Counted from the first letter of the stretch, positions 34,145 through 42,701 are shown. The stretch: DNA of 55,759 bases from Nitrospira sp. CR1.2 (GCA_014055495.1 WIAG01000023.1:1-55759); one strand, 5' to 3'. A program made the numbers and translations. Notes: a model not told the origin generated them from the letters alone.

Positions 34145-35434
34145 TCATTTTGCTTGATGACCCTGATAGACTGTCTTCCCCCCCACCAGGGTGCGTATGA
34201 CCTGTCCCCTCAGTGTCCAGCCGGAGAACGGCGTATTGCGGCCTTTGGATCGAAATCGTCCAGGATCCACCGTCCAGGACACGTCAGGATTGATCAGTGT
34301 GATGTCGGCGGCAGCCCCTGGCTTGAGGATCCCCTTCGGCAGGCCGAGAACTGTAGCGGGGGCACTTGTCAAACAGGTGATCGCCCGCTCTAACGTCAAT
34401 CGTCCTTGCTGGACGAGGCGCAGGGTCAATCCAAGGGCGGTTTCCAGCCCGACGATACCGAAAGGCGCCCGATTCATTCCCCACGCTTTCTCGTATTCGG
34501 CATGCGGAGCATGGTCCGTCGCGATCGCGTCGATGGTTCCATCCACCAATCCCTCAATCAGCGCGGTACGATCCTGGTCACTCCGCAAGGGGGGATTGAT
34601 CTTGGCGTTGGCTCCATACGTAGACACCGCATCGTCCGTAAGCGTAAAGTGATGCGGGCTTACTTCCGTCGTGATCCGCACTCCATCCGACTTGGCCTTT
34701 CGCACCATCGCGACTCCGCCTGCCGTACTCAGATGTGCGACGTGCAATCGGGCTCCGGTCTCCTTGGCCAACCGGATGTCACGGGCGATCATTCGGTTCT
34801 CCGCATCAGCGGGCATCCCCCTCCACCCCATGGCCCGCGACACCGGCCCGTCATTCATGCACCCGCACCCGGAAGCCATGGTATCTTCGCAATGGTCGAT
34901 GACCGGCAGATCCAATTCAGCGGCAGACTGCATCACCCGTCGCATGACCTCATCGCGCATGACCGGCCGGCCGTCATCGGAGACTGCCACGCAACCGGCT
35001 TGTTTCAGTGCGCGCAAATCAGCGAGTTCTCGACCCGCAGACCCCATGGTCATCGCGCCGATCGGATGAACATGGGCCGACGCCGTCGCTCTCGCCCGTT
35101 CGATGATCCAACCTGTCACCGCGATGTCGTCGTTGACCGGCTTCGTATTCGGCATGCAACAGACCGTCGTAAACCCGCCCGCCACCGCGGCGGCGGTTCC
35201 AGTCGCAATCGTTTCCTTATGTTCATATCCCGGCTCGCGGAGATGGACATGGAGATCGACAAAGCCGGGCATGATAAGTACCCCCCGGGCATCGATGCAC
35301 TCCGCATGACGAACATCTATCCGTGCTCCGAGATGCGGTTCCACGCCCACAACAACTCCCTCCGCGATCAAGAGATCGGCCTCGGTCGCACGGGAGCATG
35401 GAGCTACAATCCATCCGCCGTGTATCAAGATCAC
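34145..35434 (-). CDS. pyrC: Dihydroorotase (type I), probable zinc-starvation paralog
   Basis: 429 aa, GTG start at 35434 overlapping the previous stop (GTGA). It cyclises carbamoyl aspartate to dihydroorotate in pyrimidine synthesis. Signatures: MPGFVDLHVHLREPGYEHKE (metal His62 and His64), CCMPNTKPVND, AVSDDGRPV (bridging Asp of type I enzymes), VIDHCED, LHVAHLST, and IDAIATDHAPH with the catalytic Asp. All usual metal and catalytic residues appear present, so it should be active. PyrC copies in Zur regulons are thought to keep pyrimidine synthesis going when zinc is scarce. Whether the genome has another pyrC cannot be seen here. Confidence 0.93.
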   Translation of the reverse strand: MILIHGGWIVAPCSRATEADLLIAEGVVVGVEPHLGARIDVRHAECIDARGVLIMPGFVDLHVHLREPGYEHKETIATGTAAAVAGGFTTVCCMPNTKPVNDDIAVTGWIIERARATASAHVHPIGAMTMGSAGRELADLRALKQAGCVAVSDDGRPVMRDEVMRRVMQSAAELDLPVIDHCEDTMASGCGCMNDGPVSRAMGWRGMPADAENRMIARDIRLAKETGARLHVAHLSTAGGVAMVRKAKSDGVRITTEVSPHHFTLTDDAVSTYGANAKINPPLRSDQDRTALIEGLVDGTIDAIATDHAPHAEYEKAWGMNRAPFGIVGLETALGLTLRLVQQGRLTLERAITCLTSAPATVLGLPKGILKPGAAADITLINPDVSWTVDPGRFRSKGRNTPFSGWTLRGQVIRTLVGGKTVYQGHQAK

Positions 35435-35991
35435 TGCTCCTGTACGGTCGATGACCGCTCCTTCTGACCCGCCAGCGCCGCCACCCGCGTGAGGAAGCCT
35501 CGAACATCCGCAGGCTTCATCTGGTCGTCAGGAATGTCCGCCGCGAGAAACACTCCGTCTCGCAGTCCAAACAATCCATGGGCGATCCTCTGGTGCCCCT
35601 CTACACCGATCCCAAAGGCCTCCACGAACGCGTTTCGGCTCACAGGGTCTGCACAACAGAGCGAGTAGCCTGCCGCCCGGATGTTCGGATGAAACCGGTC
35701 GACCTCACGCCAGTGCGATTCCTGATCAGCCGACACATGGACGATCCGGAGCTCGGGCACCCACTGGTAAGTTCGCTCCTCCAGTTCAACGATCTGTGCC
35801 AGGCAGGCGTGTTTTTCGATGTTCGGGAGCGTGGACACCACCACGAACCCCATTCGTAAATCGGATGCCAGCAGCGGGCCTGCGGCCAACCGCGCCGGAG
35901 GAATCGCAAAGTCCGCCACCAACCGGTCGCCTGTGAGCGGCAACTTCCCCTGCAAGTGAATCTGAGTCGTACCGAGTTGTGCAGTTCTCAT
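35431..35991 (-). CDS. Thiol peroxidase (Tpx)-like redoxin with one cysteine in the active region
   Basis: 186 aa. ATG 35991 is chosen because GGGAGG lies 11 bases upstream; a GTG at 36003 overlaps that site. The Tpx pattern is visible: LQGKLPLTGDRLVADF, FVVVSTLPNIEKHACLAQIV, a strand RIVHVSADQ, and AGYSLCCADPVSRNAFVEAF followed by GIGVEGHQR and GLRDGVFLAADIP. In Tpx the peroxidatic Cys follows a TPVC motif; here KHAC occupies that place and the Pro/Thr are missing, while CC occurs where the resolving Cys region lies. It probably reduces peroxides or acts as a thiol chaperone; activity uncertain. Coupled to pyrC by a 4-base overlap. Confidence 0.7.
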   Translation of the reverse strand: MRTAQLGTTQIHLQGKLPLTGDRLVADFAIPPARLAAGPLLASDLRMGFVVVSTLPNIEKHACLAQIVELEERTYQWVPELRIVHVSADQESHWREVDRFHPNIRAAGYSLCCADPVSRNAFVEAFGIGVEGHQRIAHGLFGLRDGVFLAADIPDDQMKPADVRGFLTRVAALAGQKERSSTVQEQ

Positions 35992-36012
35992 GGTCTCACT
36001 CACCTCCCGCCA

Positions 36013-36819
36013 TCAATGCGGTAACATCGTGAGCGCCCCGATTGTGACCATTCCCGCAATCATCATGGCGAATTGCCACAGGCCCTTGGCGGCGCCGACA
36101 CGCCCGTGCAACCCCGGCACCAGGTCCGCGAGCCCGATGTAGAGGAAGCTGGCAGCCGCCACGCTGAGCGCGTAGGGCACAATCGCTTCTGCATACCCGA
36201 GCCCCCCATAGGCGACCACCACCCCGACGAGGGTGCCCAACCCCGAGACCGTGTTCCAGAAGAACGCCCGCCAACGTGAAAAGCCGCTCGAGAGGAGAAT
36301 CGTGAAATCACTCAACTCTTGAGGCACTTCATGCCCCAACACCGCCAACGTCGTCACCAGCCCCAGGCCCGGCGAGGCCACGCAGGCGGCACCGATGGCG
36401 ATACCGTCCGCCATGTTGTGAACCCCGTCACCGATCAGCACCAGCATTCCGGTTTTCTTCGCCAACCCCTCAGGATGATCGTGGTGATGCGAGTGGCCAG
36501 GCGGGTCTGCTTCCGATCCATCACCGTGCGCATGCCGCCAGATCACTGCCCATTCCAGCACGAAAAACAACACCAATCCGGCCAGCAAGGAGAGGCCCAC
36601 CTCGAGAATGGGAATATATTCCAGCGCTTCGGGAATGAGGCCGATGATCGCGGTGGCCAGCATCGTTCCCGTCGCGTAACTCAGCAGATACGGCATTGCG
36701 CGGTGTCGCCATCCGTCGGGAATGAACAACACGAGACAGGCCGGGATCAAGGCACCCAGACTTCCGAGTAGCCCCATCAGAACGGCAAATCCCCAGGTCG
36801 GCTCGGCAGGGACCATCAT
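36013..36819 (-). CDS. ZIP-family zinc transporter
   Basis: 268 aa with about eight membrane helices. ATG 36819, GGAGG eight bases upstream. The two metal-binding helices of ZIP proteins are plain: VHNMADGIAIGAA and GHEVPQELSDFTILL. A cytoplasmic His-rich loop lies between helices 3 and 4 (HAHGDGSEADPPGHSHHHDH), typical of zinc-carrying ZIPs. It imports divalent metal, here most likely zinc, across the inner membrane. Position inside an operon with COG0523 proteins and zinc-free ribosomal proteins supports zinc as substrate. Confidence 0.92.
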   Translation of the reverse strand: MMVPAEPTWGFAVLMGLLGSLGALIPACLVLFIPDGWRHRAMPYLLSYATGTMLATAIIGLIPEALEYIPILEVGLSLLAGLVLFFVLEWAVIWRHAHGDGSEADPPGHSHHHDHPEGLAKKTGMLVLIGDGVHNMADGIAIGAACVASPGLGLVTTLAVLGHEVPQELSDFTILLSSGFSRWRAFFWNTVSGLGTLVGVVVAYGGLGYAEAIVPYALSVAAASFLYIGLADLVPGLHGRVGAAKGLWQFAMMIAGMVTIGALTMLPH

Positions 36820-36861
36820 GCGAATGCCCTCCGATACCCCACGCCCTGCAGCGAAAAAACG

Positions 36862-37410
36862 TTATGCGTCGACATGCGGCTCCGGTTCATGCCGTACCCT
36901 CGGCAGCAGCTCCACCAGATTGCAGGGCTTATGATTGAGGTTGAGCTGAGGCAGGATGATCTGCTCCATGCCGAGCCGACAGGCTCCGGGACTCCCGGGG
37001 AGCAGAAACACAATCGTGTCCCCACACACCCCGGCATCGGCGCGGGACTGAATCGTGGAAGTGCCGATTTCCGCATAACTCAACCAGCGAAACAGTTCAC
37101 CGAACCCGGGAATCGATTTGGTGAATAGAGAACGGACGGCATCCGGCGTGACATCGCGTTGCGTGACACCGGTCCCCCCGGTCACGATCACGAAGTCGAC
37201 CTTGGGATCGGCGACCCAGGCGGCAATCGTCTCGCGGATCCTGTGGAAATCATCTTTGCACAATTGTCGGTCGGCGACCCGGTGCCCCGCTTGGGTCAGT
37301 CGATCGACGATCATATCGCCGCTCCGATCCGTCTCCGACGTTCGAGTGTCCGACACCGTCAAGACCGCCACCTCCACCGGAGCCCCCGCCTTTGTACTCG
37401 TCGTCGTCAT
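36862..37410 (-). CDS. moaB: MoaB/Mog-type molybdopterin adenylyltransferase-like protein
   Basis: 182 aa, ATG 37410 overlapping the previous stop as ATGA. MoCF_biosynth fold: [20 protein letters not shown], then [36 protein letters not shown], and [21 protein letters not shown]. MoaB/Mog proteins adenylate molybdopterin before metal insertion. Its presence inside a zinc-type operon is unusual, since molybdenum cofactor genes are normally elsewhere; it may serve as a spare or for adaptation of cofactor synthesis. The C-terminus carries a short non-conserved tail ([10 protein letters not shown]). Confidence 0.9.
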   Translation of the reverse strand: MTTTSTKAGAPVEVAVLTVSDTRTSETDRSGDMIVDRLTQAGHRVADRQLCKDDFHRIRETIAAWVADPKVDFVIVTGGTGVTQRDVTPDAVRSLFTKSIPGFGELFRWLSYAEIGTSTIQSRADAGVCGDTIVFLLPGSPGACRLGMEQIILPQLNLNHKPCNLVELLPRVRHEPEPHVDA

Positions 37411-37760
37411 GATTTGGTGTCCTTTCCCTCCGCGAGCGCATCTTGCAGCACCGCGCTTAAATGCCTGGCTTCCGAGAACCGCACCGACCACCTGATGCTG
37501 CCTTCTCGATCCCCGACGTCGTCCAACAGATGCCGGACCGCATCGGCCAGGGCCGCCGCTTCCGCCGAATGCATCAGGCCGACAAAAGACACTTCTGCCG
37601 CCTGCGCCAGGTCCCAGGCCCGTTGATACAACACGACCAGCGGTAACATGGAGGCCGTTCGGCCGTCTCGGACCTGAGCTGTGTCCAGCGCCAGTTCCCC
37701 TGCCCGCAACTCCGGCCGCTCCGGTATCAGGCGAGCTCCGTCCATCTGGTTGTCATCCAT
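37407..37760 (-). CDS. 117-aa protein of unknown function
   Basis: ATG 37760 overlaps the preceding stop as TGATG, and its own stop overlaps moaB, so it is translationally locked between its neighbours. Acidic, Ala/Leu-rich, no Cys, no signal peptide. Segments include [40 protein letters not shown] and [20 protein letters not shown]. An alpha/beta small domain is likely. I do not recognise a family. Lack of metal ligands suggests a partner or regulatory role rather than metal binding. Confidence 0.65.
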   Translation of the reverse strand: MDDNQMDGARLIPERPELRAGELALDTAQVRDGRTASMLPLVVLYQRAWDLAQAAEVSFVGLMHSAEAAALADAVRHLLDDVGDREGSIRWSVRFSEARHLSAVLQDALAEGKDTKS

Positions 37761-38449
37761 CACCACACCTCATGCTGTGAGAGTTCGATCACCCGCGTCT
37801 TGACCGCCCCGTTTTCTCCGAACGACACGCACCGGCGACGCGGTAACCAGATGCCGCCTACGTCCAGATAGTCGTTCACATAACTTTCCATTCCCACGAC
37901 CGATTGGCCATCCAGCGTGAAATAGGTCATGACGTAGTGCGAGGAATACTGCCGACCATCCGGCGCCTGATCGTAGCGTTCGATCGTGTTCACGCGACGC
38001 TCGGTCATGGGGGTGAGACGACCGATCTGGGTATAACGATGATCCTTGATTCGATACCACGATTCGAGTCGCCCGCCGGTGAGCAAGACGCGCCGCCCGC
38101 GCGGATGCGGAACGGCGGGATCCTCGTCCGGGTCGAAAGACAGCACATATTTCCCATCGCCTTCCTCGAACGCCGAATGAGCGAGATGCATACCCTGCGT
38201 CCACAGTCGTTCGCGCACCCACTCCTGGAGTGCCGGGTCGGCGCCGTCCAACTCAACAGTGGTATCTTTCCTGGGCGCGAGCCGGACGCTTCCCGTCCAG
38301 ATCCGCCCGTCCTCGTTCAGCGTCACGTTCGCCCGATAGCCGGCGAAGGAGGCCGGCCATTTGTACATGCGACTGTGTGCGTCCTTGACCAGGAGCCGCG
38401 CAACCGGATCATCCACGAAGGTGTGCCCTGTGCCTGCCGTTGTCCTCAT
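37760..38449 (-). CDS. DUF3386-like protein
   Basis: 229 aa from ATG 38449 (GGGGGGAG upstream); the frame is open to 38536 but the extra part overlaps the COG0523 gene. The body resembles DUF3386, a family I know mainly from cyanobacteria: AHSRMYKWPASFAGYRANVT, WTGSVRLAPRKDTTVELD, ESWYRIKDHRYTQIGR, YVMTYFTLDGQSVVGMESYV, and LPRRRCVSFGENGAV. The predicted fold is mostly beta. Function unknown; no signal peptide. It sits between a COG0523 GTPase (13-bp spacer) and the 117-aa gene (overlap). Confidence 0.7.
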   Translation of the reverse strand: MRTTAGTGHTFVDDPVARLLVKDAHSRMYKWPASFAGYRANVTLNEDGRIWTGSVRLAPRKDTTVELDGADPALQEWVRERLWTQGMHLAHSAFEEGDGKYVLSFDPDEDPAVPHPRGRRVLLTGGRLESWYRIKDHRYTQIGRLTPMTERRVNTIERYDQAPDGRQYSSHYVMTYFTLDGQSVVGMESYVNDYLDVGGIWLPRRRCVSFGENGAVKTRVIELSQHEVW

Positions 38450-38462
38450 GATCACTCCCCCC

Positions 38463-39479
38463 TCATCGCGACAGCTTCTTCCCAGCCCGACGCCGACCAG
38501 CGGTGACTCGCTCCGGCTGCACGAGACACTGTTCAAGCCCTTCCAGAAACCGTTGCCAGGCCACCCGCCGGCCGATCACCACAATCTTCGCTTGCGACTG
38601 CTTCGCACCCCGGTAGGGCGCAATGGACAACGCTCCCATTACCCACTGCACCTCTTGCATCCCTTGACGGCCCTGAACTCTGGCGTATCCCTTCAGCCGC
38701 ACCACGGAGCGTTGATACCGCTTCAACCAGCGCTCCAGCCGTTCCGGCTCGAACGGCCGCAGGATTTTGAAGCTACCGCTCCGGTACCCCGCCGCAGAAT
38801 CCTTCAACGGACCCGTGACCATCTTCGCCCTGCGCCTCTCTGCCGGCACCTCTAACAGTCGATTGATCGGGACATCCGCATGGATCGCCCTAACAATGCG
38901 CGCTGCGGGATTAGCCGCTCTGATCCGTCTCTCCACGAGTGCGGCCTGCCGGTCGTCGACCTGATCGAGCTTATTCAGGACCACCGTATCGGCTCGTTTG
39001 AGATGATCGTGCGCTGCGGGCCAATACGCGCCGAGCTTCAGGAATCGCGGCGCATCGACCATCACGATCACCGAGGCCAGCCTGGCCGTATCCGAATGCC
39101 CAGCCAAGGCCTGCTCGATGCCGGCCACCACCTGGCCGGTGTCCGCCAAGCCGGTGGTCTCGACGAACAGCGGAGCGCCCTGCGTTTTTTTCAAGAGATG
39201 ACCGACCTTCTCGGTAAATTCCCCCGACAGGTCGCAGCAGAGACAGCCGCTCAGCAGCGACTCCAGCTCGATCTCGTTGGATCGGGGATGTTCATGCAGG
39301 ACGGCGCCGTCCACATCGACTTCACCGAACTCGTTCATCAGCACGGCCGGTTTCACGCCACGCTCCAGCTCATGAGCCAGCGCCCGTTTGAGCAATGTGG
39401 TTTTCCCGCTACCGAGAAAACCGGCGATCACATAGACCGGAGAACCGGAGGCTCTGACTCGCGTGGCCTTAATGGGCAT
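38463..39479 (-). CDS. COG0523-family GTPase, putative zinc metallochaperone (copy 2)
   Basis: 338 aa. ATG 39479 overlaps the stop of the 92-aa gene by 11 bases and has GGAGAGGAG upstream. Motifs in order: Walker A AGFLGSGKTT, VLMNEFGEVDVDGAVL, the metal-binding SGCLCCDL, Walker-B-like VETTGLADTGQV, and G4 VVLNKLDQVDD. A shortened CobW_C domain follows (LKRYQRSVVRLKGYARVQG). The C-terminal end is basic (RVTAGRRRAGKKLSR). No His-rich loop is present. Family members hydrolyse GTP and hand metal to client enzymes. Confidence 0.92.
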   Translation of the reverse strand: MPIKATRVRASGSPVYVIAGFLGSGKTTLLKRALAHELERGVKPAVLMNEFGEVDVDGAVLHEHPRSNEIELESLLSGCLCCDLSGEFTEKVGHLLKKTQGAPLFVETTGLADTGQVVAGIEQALAGHSDTARLASVIVMVDAPRFLKLGAYWPAAHDHLKRADTVVLNKLDQVDDRQAALVERRIRAANPAARIVRAIHADVPINRLLEVPAERRRAKMVTGPLKDSAAGYRSGSFKILRPFEPERLERWLKRYQRSVVRLKGYARVQGRQGMQEVQWVMGALSIAPYRGAKQSQAKIVVIGRRVAWQRFLEGLEQCLVQPERVTAGRRRAGKKLSR

Positions 39480-39747
39480 GAGGCGGCTCCTCTCCGGCCG
39501 CCAACGCCTCGACATCCGCTTGAGACACCTCGTCGGCCGCTTTGTGGATTTTGTATTGTGTCGTCCGTCCCGGCCCTTCAAGCACCGCGATGACGGTTTC
39601 GATCGGCGGGCATCCCGGCTCACGGCACTCTAATTCCGTCACCATCACGGTGGTCTCGTCGGACAGTGCCCACAACCTGCGAGCCCAGGCCTTGATGCGC
39701 TCCGCCTGATCCGGAACGATGGTACGACGCCCTCCGAACAGGTTCAT
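39469..39747 (-). CDS. 92-aa cysteine protein coupled to the WD40 and COG0523 genes
   Basis: ATG 39747 overlaps the WD40 stop (ATGA) and the 3' end overlaps the next COG0523 gene. It contains KAWARRLWALSDETTVMVTE followed by LECREPGCPPIETVIAVLEG and ends HAH. The two Cys in ECREPGCPP with nearby acids and the C-terminal His could bind a metal. No signal peptide. I have a sense of having seen ECxxPGCPxxxTVI in small conserved proteins, but cannot name the family. The strict overlap on both sides suggests equimolar production with both neighbours. Confidence 0.7.
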   Translation of the reverse strand: MNLFGGRRTIVPDQAERIKAWARRLWALSDETTVMVTELECREPGCPPIETVIAVLEGPGRTTQYKIHKAADEVSQADVEALAAGEEPPHAH

Positions 39748-40811
39748 GACCGCCCTCCGATCCCTTCCACGGCAAACAGCGACACCACGCCGTCATTCGT
39801 GCCGGTCGCCAGCCATGCGCCGTGAGGACTCCAGGCGACCGAGGACAGACCGCCCGACTTGTTCATTTCCTGGCTGAGAAGCGGCTTCGTGGTCTGCGGT
39901 TCCCAGATACAGAGGAGGCCGTCTTCACCAACCGTCGCGACGAGCGACAGGTTGGGATGACAGGCGATCTCCTGAATCCATCCCAGGTGTCCCTTAAACA
40001 GGCGGCCGCCGGTGCCTTCGAATTTTTTCATGCTCCAGGAGACGAGCGCAGGACCGGAGGCCGTGAAGAGATTCATCCCGCTATGGTCGAACCTGACCGA
40101 GGTGACCTTCATCGGATAGCCGGACATGTGCCAATTCTGCTCGTTGTCCGTGCGAAACAAGTGCACTGAGCCGTCGAGATTTCCCGAGGCCAGATATTCT
40201 CCGCTCGGACTCACCGAGAGGGACAGTAACGCGCCGTCGTACGGGAACGGCCGCACGGGCTCTTGCATTCCAACCTTCCAGAGCCACGCACCGCCATAAC
40301 AGGAGGAAATGACACCGCCCCCATTGGGCATCCAGGACAGCGCCGACACTGTCGTTTTGTGCGCCGGCACTTCCGCAACCAGCTGCGGGCTGCTCGCCGC
40401 ATCCACACCCCAAATCCGGAGGCTCTTCCCTGCCGATGCCGCCAGAAAACGCCCGTCCGGAGACCAGGCCAGATGTTCGACCCACGAACCGGGCTCTCCC
40501 ACGGGAAACACGGCTCTCTCCGCGCTTGCATCGAGGCCCCAGAGCCGGACGACGCCATCCTGCCCGCCCGTCGCCAACTCGCTCCGGCTCGGATGCCAGG
40601 CAAGTGTGAGAGCCGACCGGTCATGTCCCCTGAGATCGCCGATCGGTTGCAACGTCGACACGTCCCATACCGAAACCTGTCCCGATGCGGAGCAGGCCGC
40701 CAGCCCGGCGCCATCGGCAGAGAAGGCCACGCGATTGATGTAATCGCCGAGCGTGACATGCCCCACCGAGCCCAACGTGATGATCGCCTTCGACCTGGCT
40801 AGACGAGGCAT
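39744..40811 (-). CDS. WD40-repeat protein of the zinc operon
   Basis: 355 aa. The frame is open to 41033, but ATG 40811 with GAAAGGA upstream is chosen; it overlaps the stop of COG0523 copy 1 by 13 bases. About seven WD-type blades are visible, for example [80 protein letters not shown], and [20 protein letters not shown]. No signal peptide or enzymatic motif. WD40 propellers are protein-interaction platforms; the coupling to a metallochaperone GTPase suggests a client-binding or scaffold role, which I infer. Confidence 0.9.
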   Translation of the reverse strand: MPRLARSKAIITLGSVGHVTLGDYINRVAFSADGAGLAACSASGQVSVWDVSTLQPIGDLRGHDRSALTLAWHPSRSELATGGQDGVVRLWGLDASAERAVFPVGEPGSWVEHLAWSPDGRFLAASAGKSLRIWGVDAASSPQLVAEVPAHKTTVSALSWMPNGGGVISSCYGGAWLWKVGMQEPVRPFPYDGALLSLSVSPSGEYLASGNLDGSVHLFRTDNEQNWHMSGYPMKVTSVRFDHSGMNLFTASGPALVSWSMKKFEGTGGRLFKGHLGWIQEIACHPNLSLVATVGEDGLLCIWEPQTTKPLLSQEMNKSGGLSSVAWSPHGAWLATGTNDGVVSLFAVEGIGGRS

Positions 40812-41770
40812 GATCGAAATCCTTTCGTCAACGCCGCGCGGTCGAGGTCTTTCCCGATAAACACCAGTTGGTTGTTGCGTATTTCCCCCTTCTTCCAGGC
40901 GCGATCCGCCTTGCCGTCGAACAGCATGTGGACCCCCTGAAACACGAACCGCTGGTCGCGCCCTTCGACGTTCAGAATGCCCTTCATCCGGTAGATCTTC
41001 GTTCCCATCGTGGAGAGCACCTCGCGGAACCAATCGTTGACCTTCCCCTCATCGATCATTCCCTCTTCGACCAACGCCACAGAGAAGACGCTCGGATCAT
41101 GTTCATGGGCTTCTTCGCCCAGGAAATTCGGATCGATTTCCAGTTTCCGACTCAGATCGAACGCGCCGATGTTCAACAACCGGCTGATCTCCACCTGCGC
41201 ATCTCTCGTCCGATGAATCTTTGCCATGACATTGATCGCCCTGATCCGGGCCTCGAGCCGGTCCACCTCGGCCGGCGGCACCAGATCGATCTTGTTCAGC
41301 AGGATCACATCGGCGAAGGCAATCTGTTCTTTCGCTTCCGGACTCTTGTCGAGGTGTTCCCAGATGTGTTTCGAGTCGACGACGGTGACGATCCCGTCGA
41401 GCGACAACCGCCGTTTCATCTCATCGTCCACGAAGAAGGTCTGGGCCACCGGCGCGGGATCGGCCAGCCCCGTCGTCTCGATGACCATGTAGTCGAACCG
41501 GTCTTTTCGCTTGAGGAGATTGCCGATGATGCGGATCAAATCGCCCCGTACCGTGCAGCAGATGCAGCCGTTGTTCATCTCAAAGATTTCTTCGTCGGCG
41601 CCGATGACAAGTTGATTGTCGATCCCCACTTCGCCGAACTCATTCACGATGACCGCCACACGCTTGCCGTGCTCGGTCGTCAAGATTCGATTCAGCAAGG
41701 TCGTCTTTCCTGCCCCAAGAAATCCCGTCAGAACCGTCACAGGAACGGGCGCCATCACCTCGTTAGCCAT
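40799..41770 (-). CDS. COG0523-family GTPase, putative zinc metallochaperone (copy 1)
   Basis: 323 aa, ATG 41770 with GGAGGTGAG upstream; the frame is open to 41959 but the extra part is not family-like. Canonical layout: Walker [15 protein letters not shown] (about 15-28), [28 protein letters not shown] (GCxCC at about 68-72), [18 protein letters not shown]4 [12 protein letters not shown], then a CobW_C domain ([33 protein letters not shown]). It is the most canonical of the three COG0523 copies here and heads the tight gene run. Likely zinc delivery under starvation. Confidence 0.93.
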   Translation of the reverse strand: MANEVMAPVPVTVLTGFLGAGKTTLLNRILTTEHGKRVAVIVNEFGEVGIDNQLVIGADEEIFEMNNGCICCTVRGDLIRIIGNLLKRKDRFDYMVIETTGLADPAPVAQTFFVDDEMKRRLSLDGIVTVVDSKHIWEHLDKSPEAKEQIAFADVILLNKIDLVPPAEVDRLEARIRAINVMAKIHRTRDAQVEISRLLNIGAFDLSRKLEIDPNFLGEEAHEHDPSVFSVALVEEGMIDEGKVNDWFREVLSTMGTKIYRMKGILNVEGRDQRFVFQGVHMLFDGKADRAWKKGEIRNNQLVFIGKDLDRAALTKGFRSCLV

Positions 41771-41849
41771 ACTCACCTCCCATGAATGAACATCCTCAAC
41801 CGCGCGCACACCATGCACGCCTTCTGCAGGAGAAGACCGAGCGCTGTTC

Positions 41850-41916
41850 TTCCGGGCGAAGAACAACCCAACCCCGTGAGCTCCTGCCCCACAGGAGGCG
41901 CGAGCAGGCAGCTGCC
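41850..41916. other. Hairpin-rich spacer before the COG0523 operon
   Basis: In the 202-bp gap between the paralog D gene and COG0523 copy 1, three inverted repeats follow each other: GTTCTT/AAGAAC around CCGGGCG, CTCCTG (41881-41886)/CAGGAG (41892-41897), and the palindrome GGCAGCTGCC (41907-41916). No T-run or good promoter is visible, so they may act as RNA processing or partial termination structures within one long transcript rather than as a boundary. Confidence 0.3.
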
Positions 41917-41972
41917 CGGTCTTCCCCTGCACAAGACGCGTGAGGGGGACCATCAGCACAACGAGACAAGTG

Positions 41973-42272
41973 TTAGAGAAGGATGGGAGGACCGCGGACG
42001 GAGACGTGAGAGAGCACAGTGGAACGGTGCGGAGCCGTCAAGACGGAAGAGACGGACGTGATGATCTGCACCAGCAACAGAGGAGGAGCGCTGGAGTGCA
42101 GGCCGGCGCTCGCCGCATGGTCCAGCCAGGCACAGGCATCCTGGTCTGAATGTTCATGCGAGGTGCCTGCTGCAAACGTATGGTCGAGTAGGAGCGGCTG
42201 GAGAGAGAACAGCAGCAGGGCATACAGAGCGACAAGCGCCCACCGTTTCCCGGCCGTCACAAATGCGTTCAT
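41973..42272 (-). CDS. Small DUF2946/CopL-like membrane-anchored protein (paralog D)
   Basis: 99 aa from ATG 42272, whose start overlaps the zur stop (ATGA); ATG 42278 is an alternative. N-terminal helix ([20 protein letters not shown]), then [30 protein letters not shown], and the C-terminal VRGPPILL. All hallmark positions of the four-member group (LLDH, SDxDAC-W-DH, RGPP) are kept. Coupling to the regulator implies control by zinc and a role at the membrane, perhaps binding metal arriving in the periplasm. Confidence 0.72.
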   Translation of the reverse strand: MNAFVTAGKRWALVALYALLLFSLQPLLLDHTFAAGTSHEHSDQDACAWLDHAASAGLHSSAPPLLLVQIITSVSSVLTAPHRSTVLSHVSVRGPPILL

Positions 42273-42685
42273 CGACATTGCGGACACCAACCGAAAAATT
42301 CCAGGGAATGGCCTTCTACCGCGAACTTGGTTTGGGTCTCGACAAGTTGCGTGAGTTTCTTGAGCGGGCACAGCATGAGATCGACGATCCGACCACACCC
42401 GCGACACTGAATATGATGATGGTGCTCCCGCCCATGCCGTACCTCATATCGCATCTGCCCCTCTCGCAACCCCACCGGATCGACAAGGCCCAGTTCTTGG
42501 AGCATGGTCAGGTTCCGGTAGACGGTGGCAAGATCCATGTGCACATGGGCCTTCTTCAGTCGGGCATGCACCTCTGCCGCAGTGACTGGCAATGCATTTG
42601 ATTCCAGGATGGCCAAGATTGCCTGCCTGGGCTTCGTGAGCTTCTTCCCGCCGGCCTTCAGACTGTCGATGATTGAATCTGCCAT
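42269..42685 (-). CDS. zur: Fur-family regulator, probable zinc uptake regulator Zur
   Basis: 138 aa from ATG 42685; a GTG at 42724 is less likely because the predicted promoter covers it. Winged helix: LTKPRQAILAILESNALPVT, then AAEVHARLKKAHVHMDLATV and YRNLTMLQELGLVD. The metal domain has REHHHHIQCRGCGRIVDL and a C-terminal GWCPQC, giving two CxxC pairs for structural zinc and His-rich regulatory-site ligands. Fur, Zur and PerR are hard to tell apart by sequence; the downstream ZIP, COG0523 genes and zinc-free ribosomal proteins point to Zur. Confidence 0.85.
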   Translation of the reverse strand: MADSIIDSLKAGGKKLTKPRQAILAILESNALPVTAAEVHARLKKAHVHMDLATVYRNLTMLQELGLVDPVGLREGQMRYEVRHGREHHHHIQCRGCGRIVDLMLCPLKKLTQLVETQTKFAVEGHSLEFFGWCPQCR

Positions 42686-42701
42686 TGGCCCCACATCGTG
42701 T

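Noticed and set aside
34406-35467. 353-codon + strand frame opposite pyrC
   Set aside because: Antisense shadow of a gene with complete dihydroorotase motifs; the His/Arg-rich translation has no family likeness.
41771-41959. N-terminal extension of COG0523 copy 1 to 41959
   Set aside because: The extra 63 residues are not family-like, while ATG 41770 has a strong ribosome site and gives the normal start.
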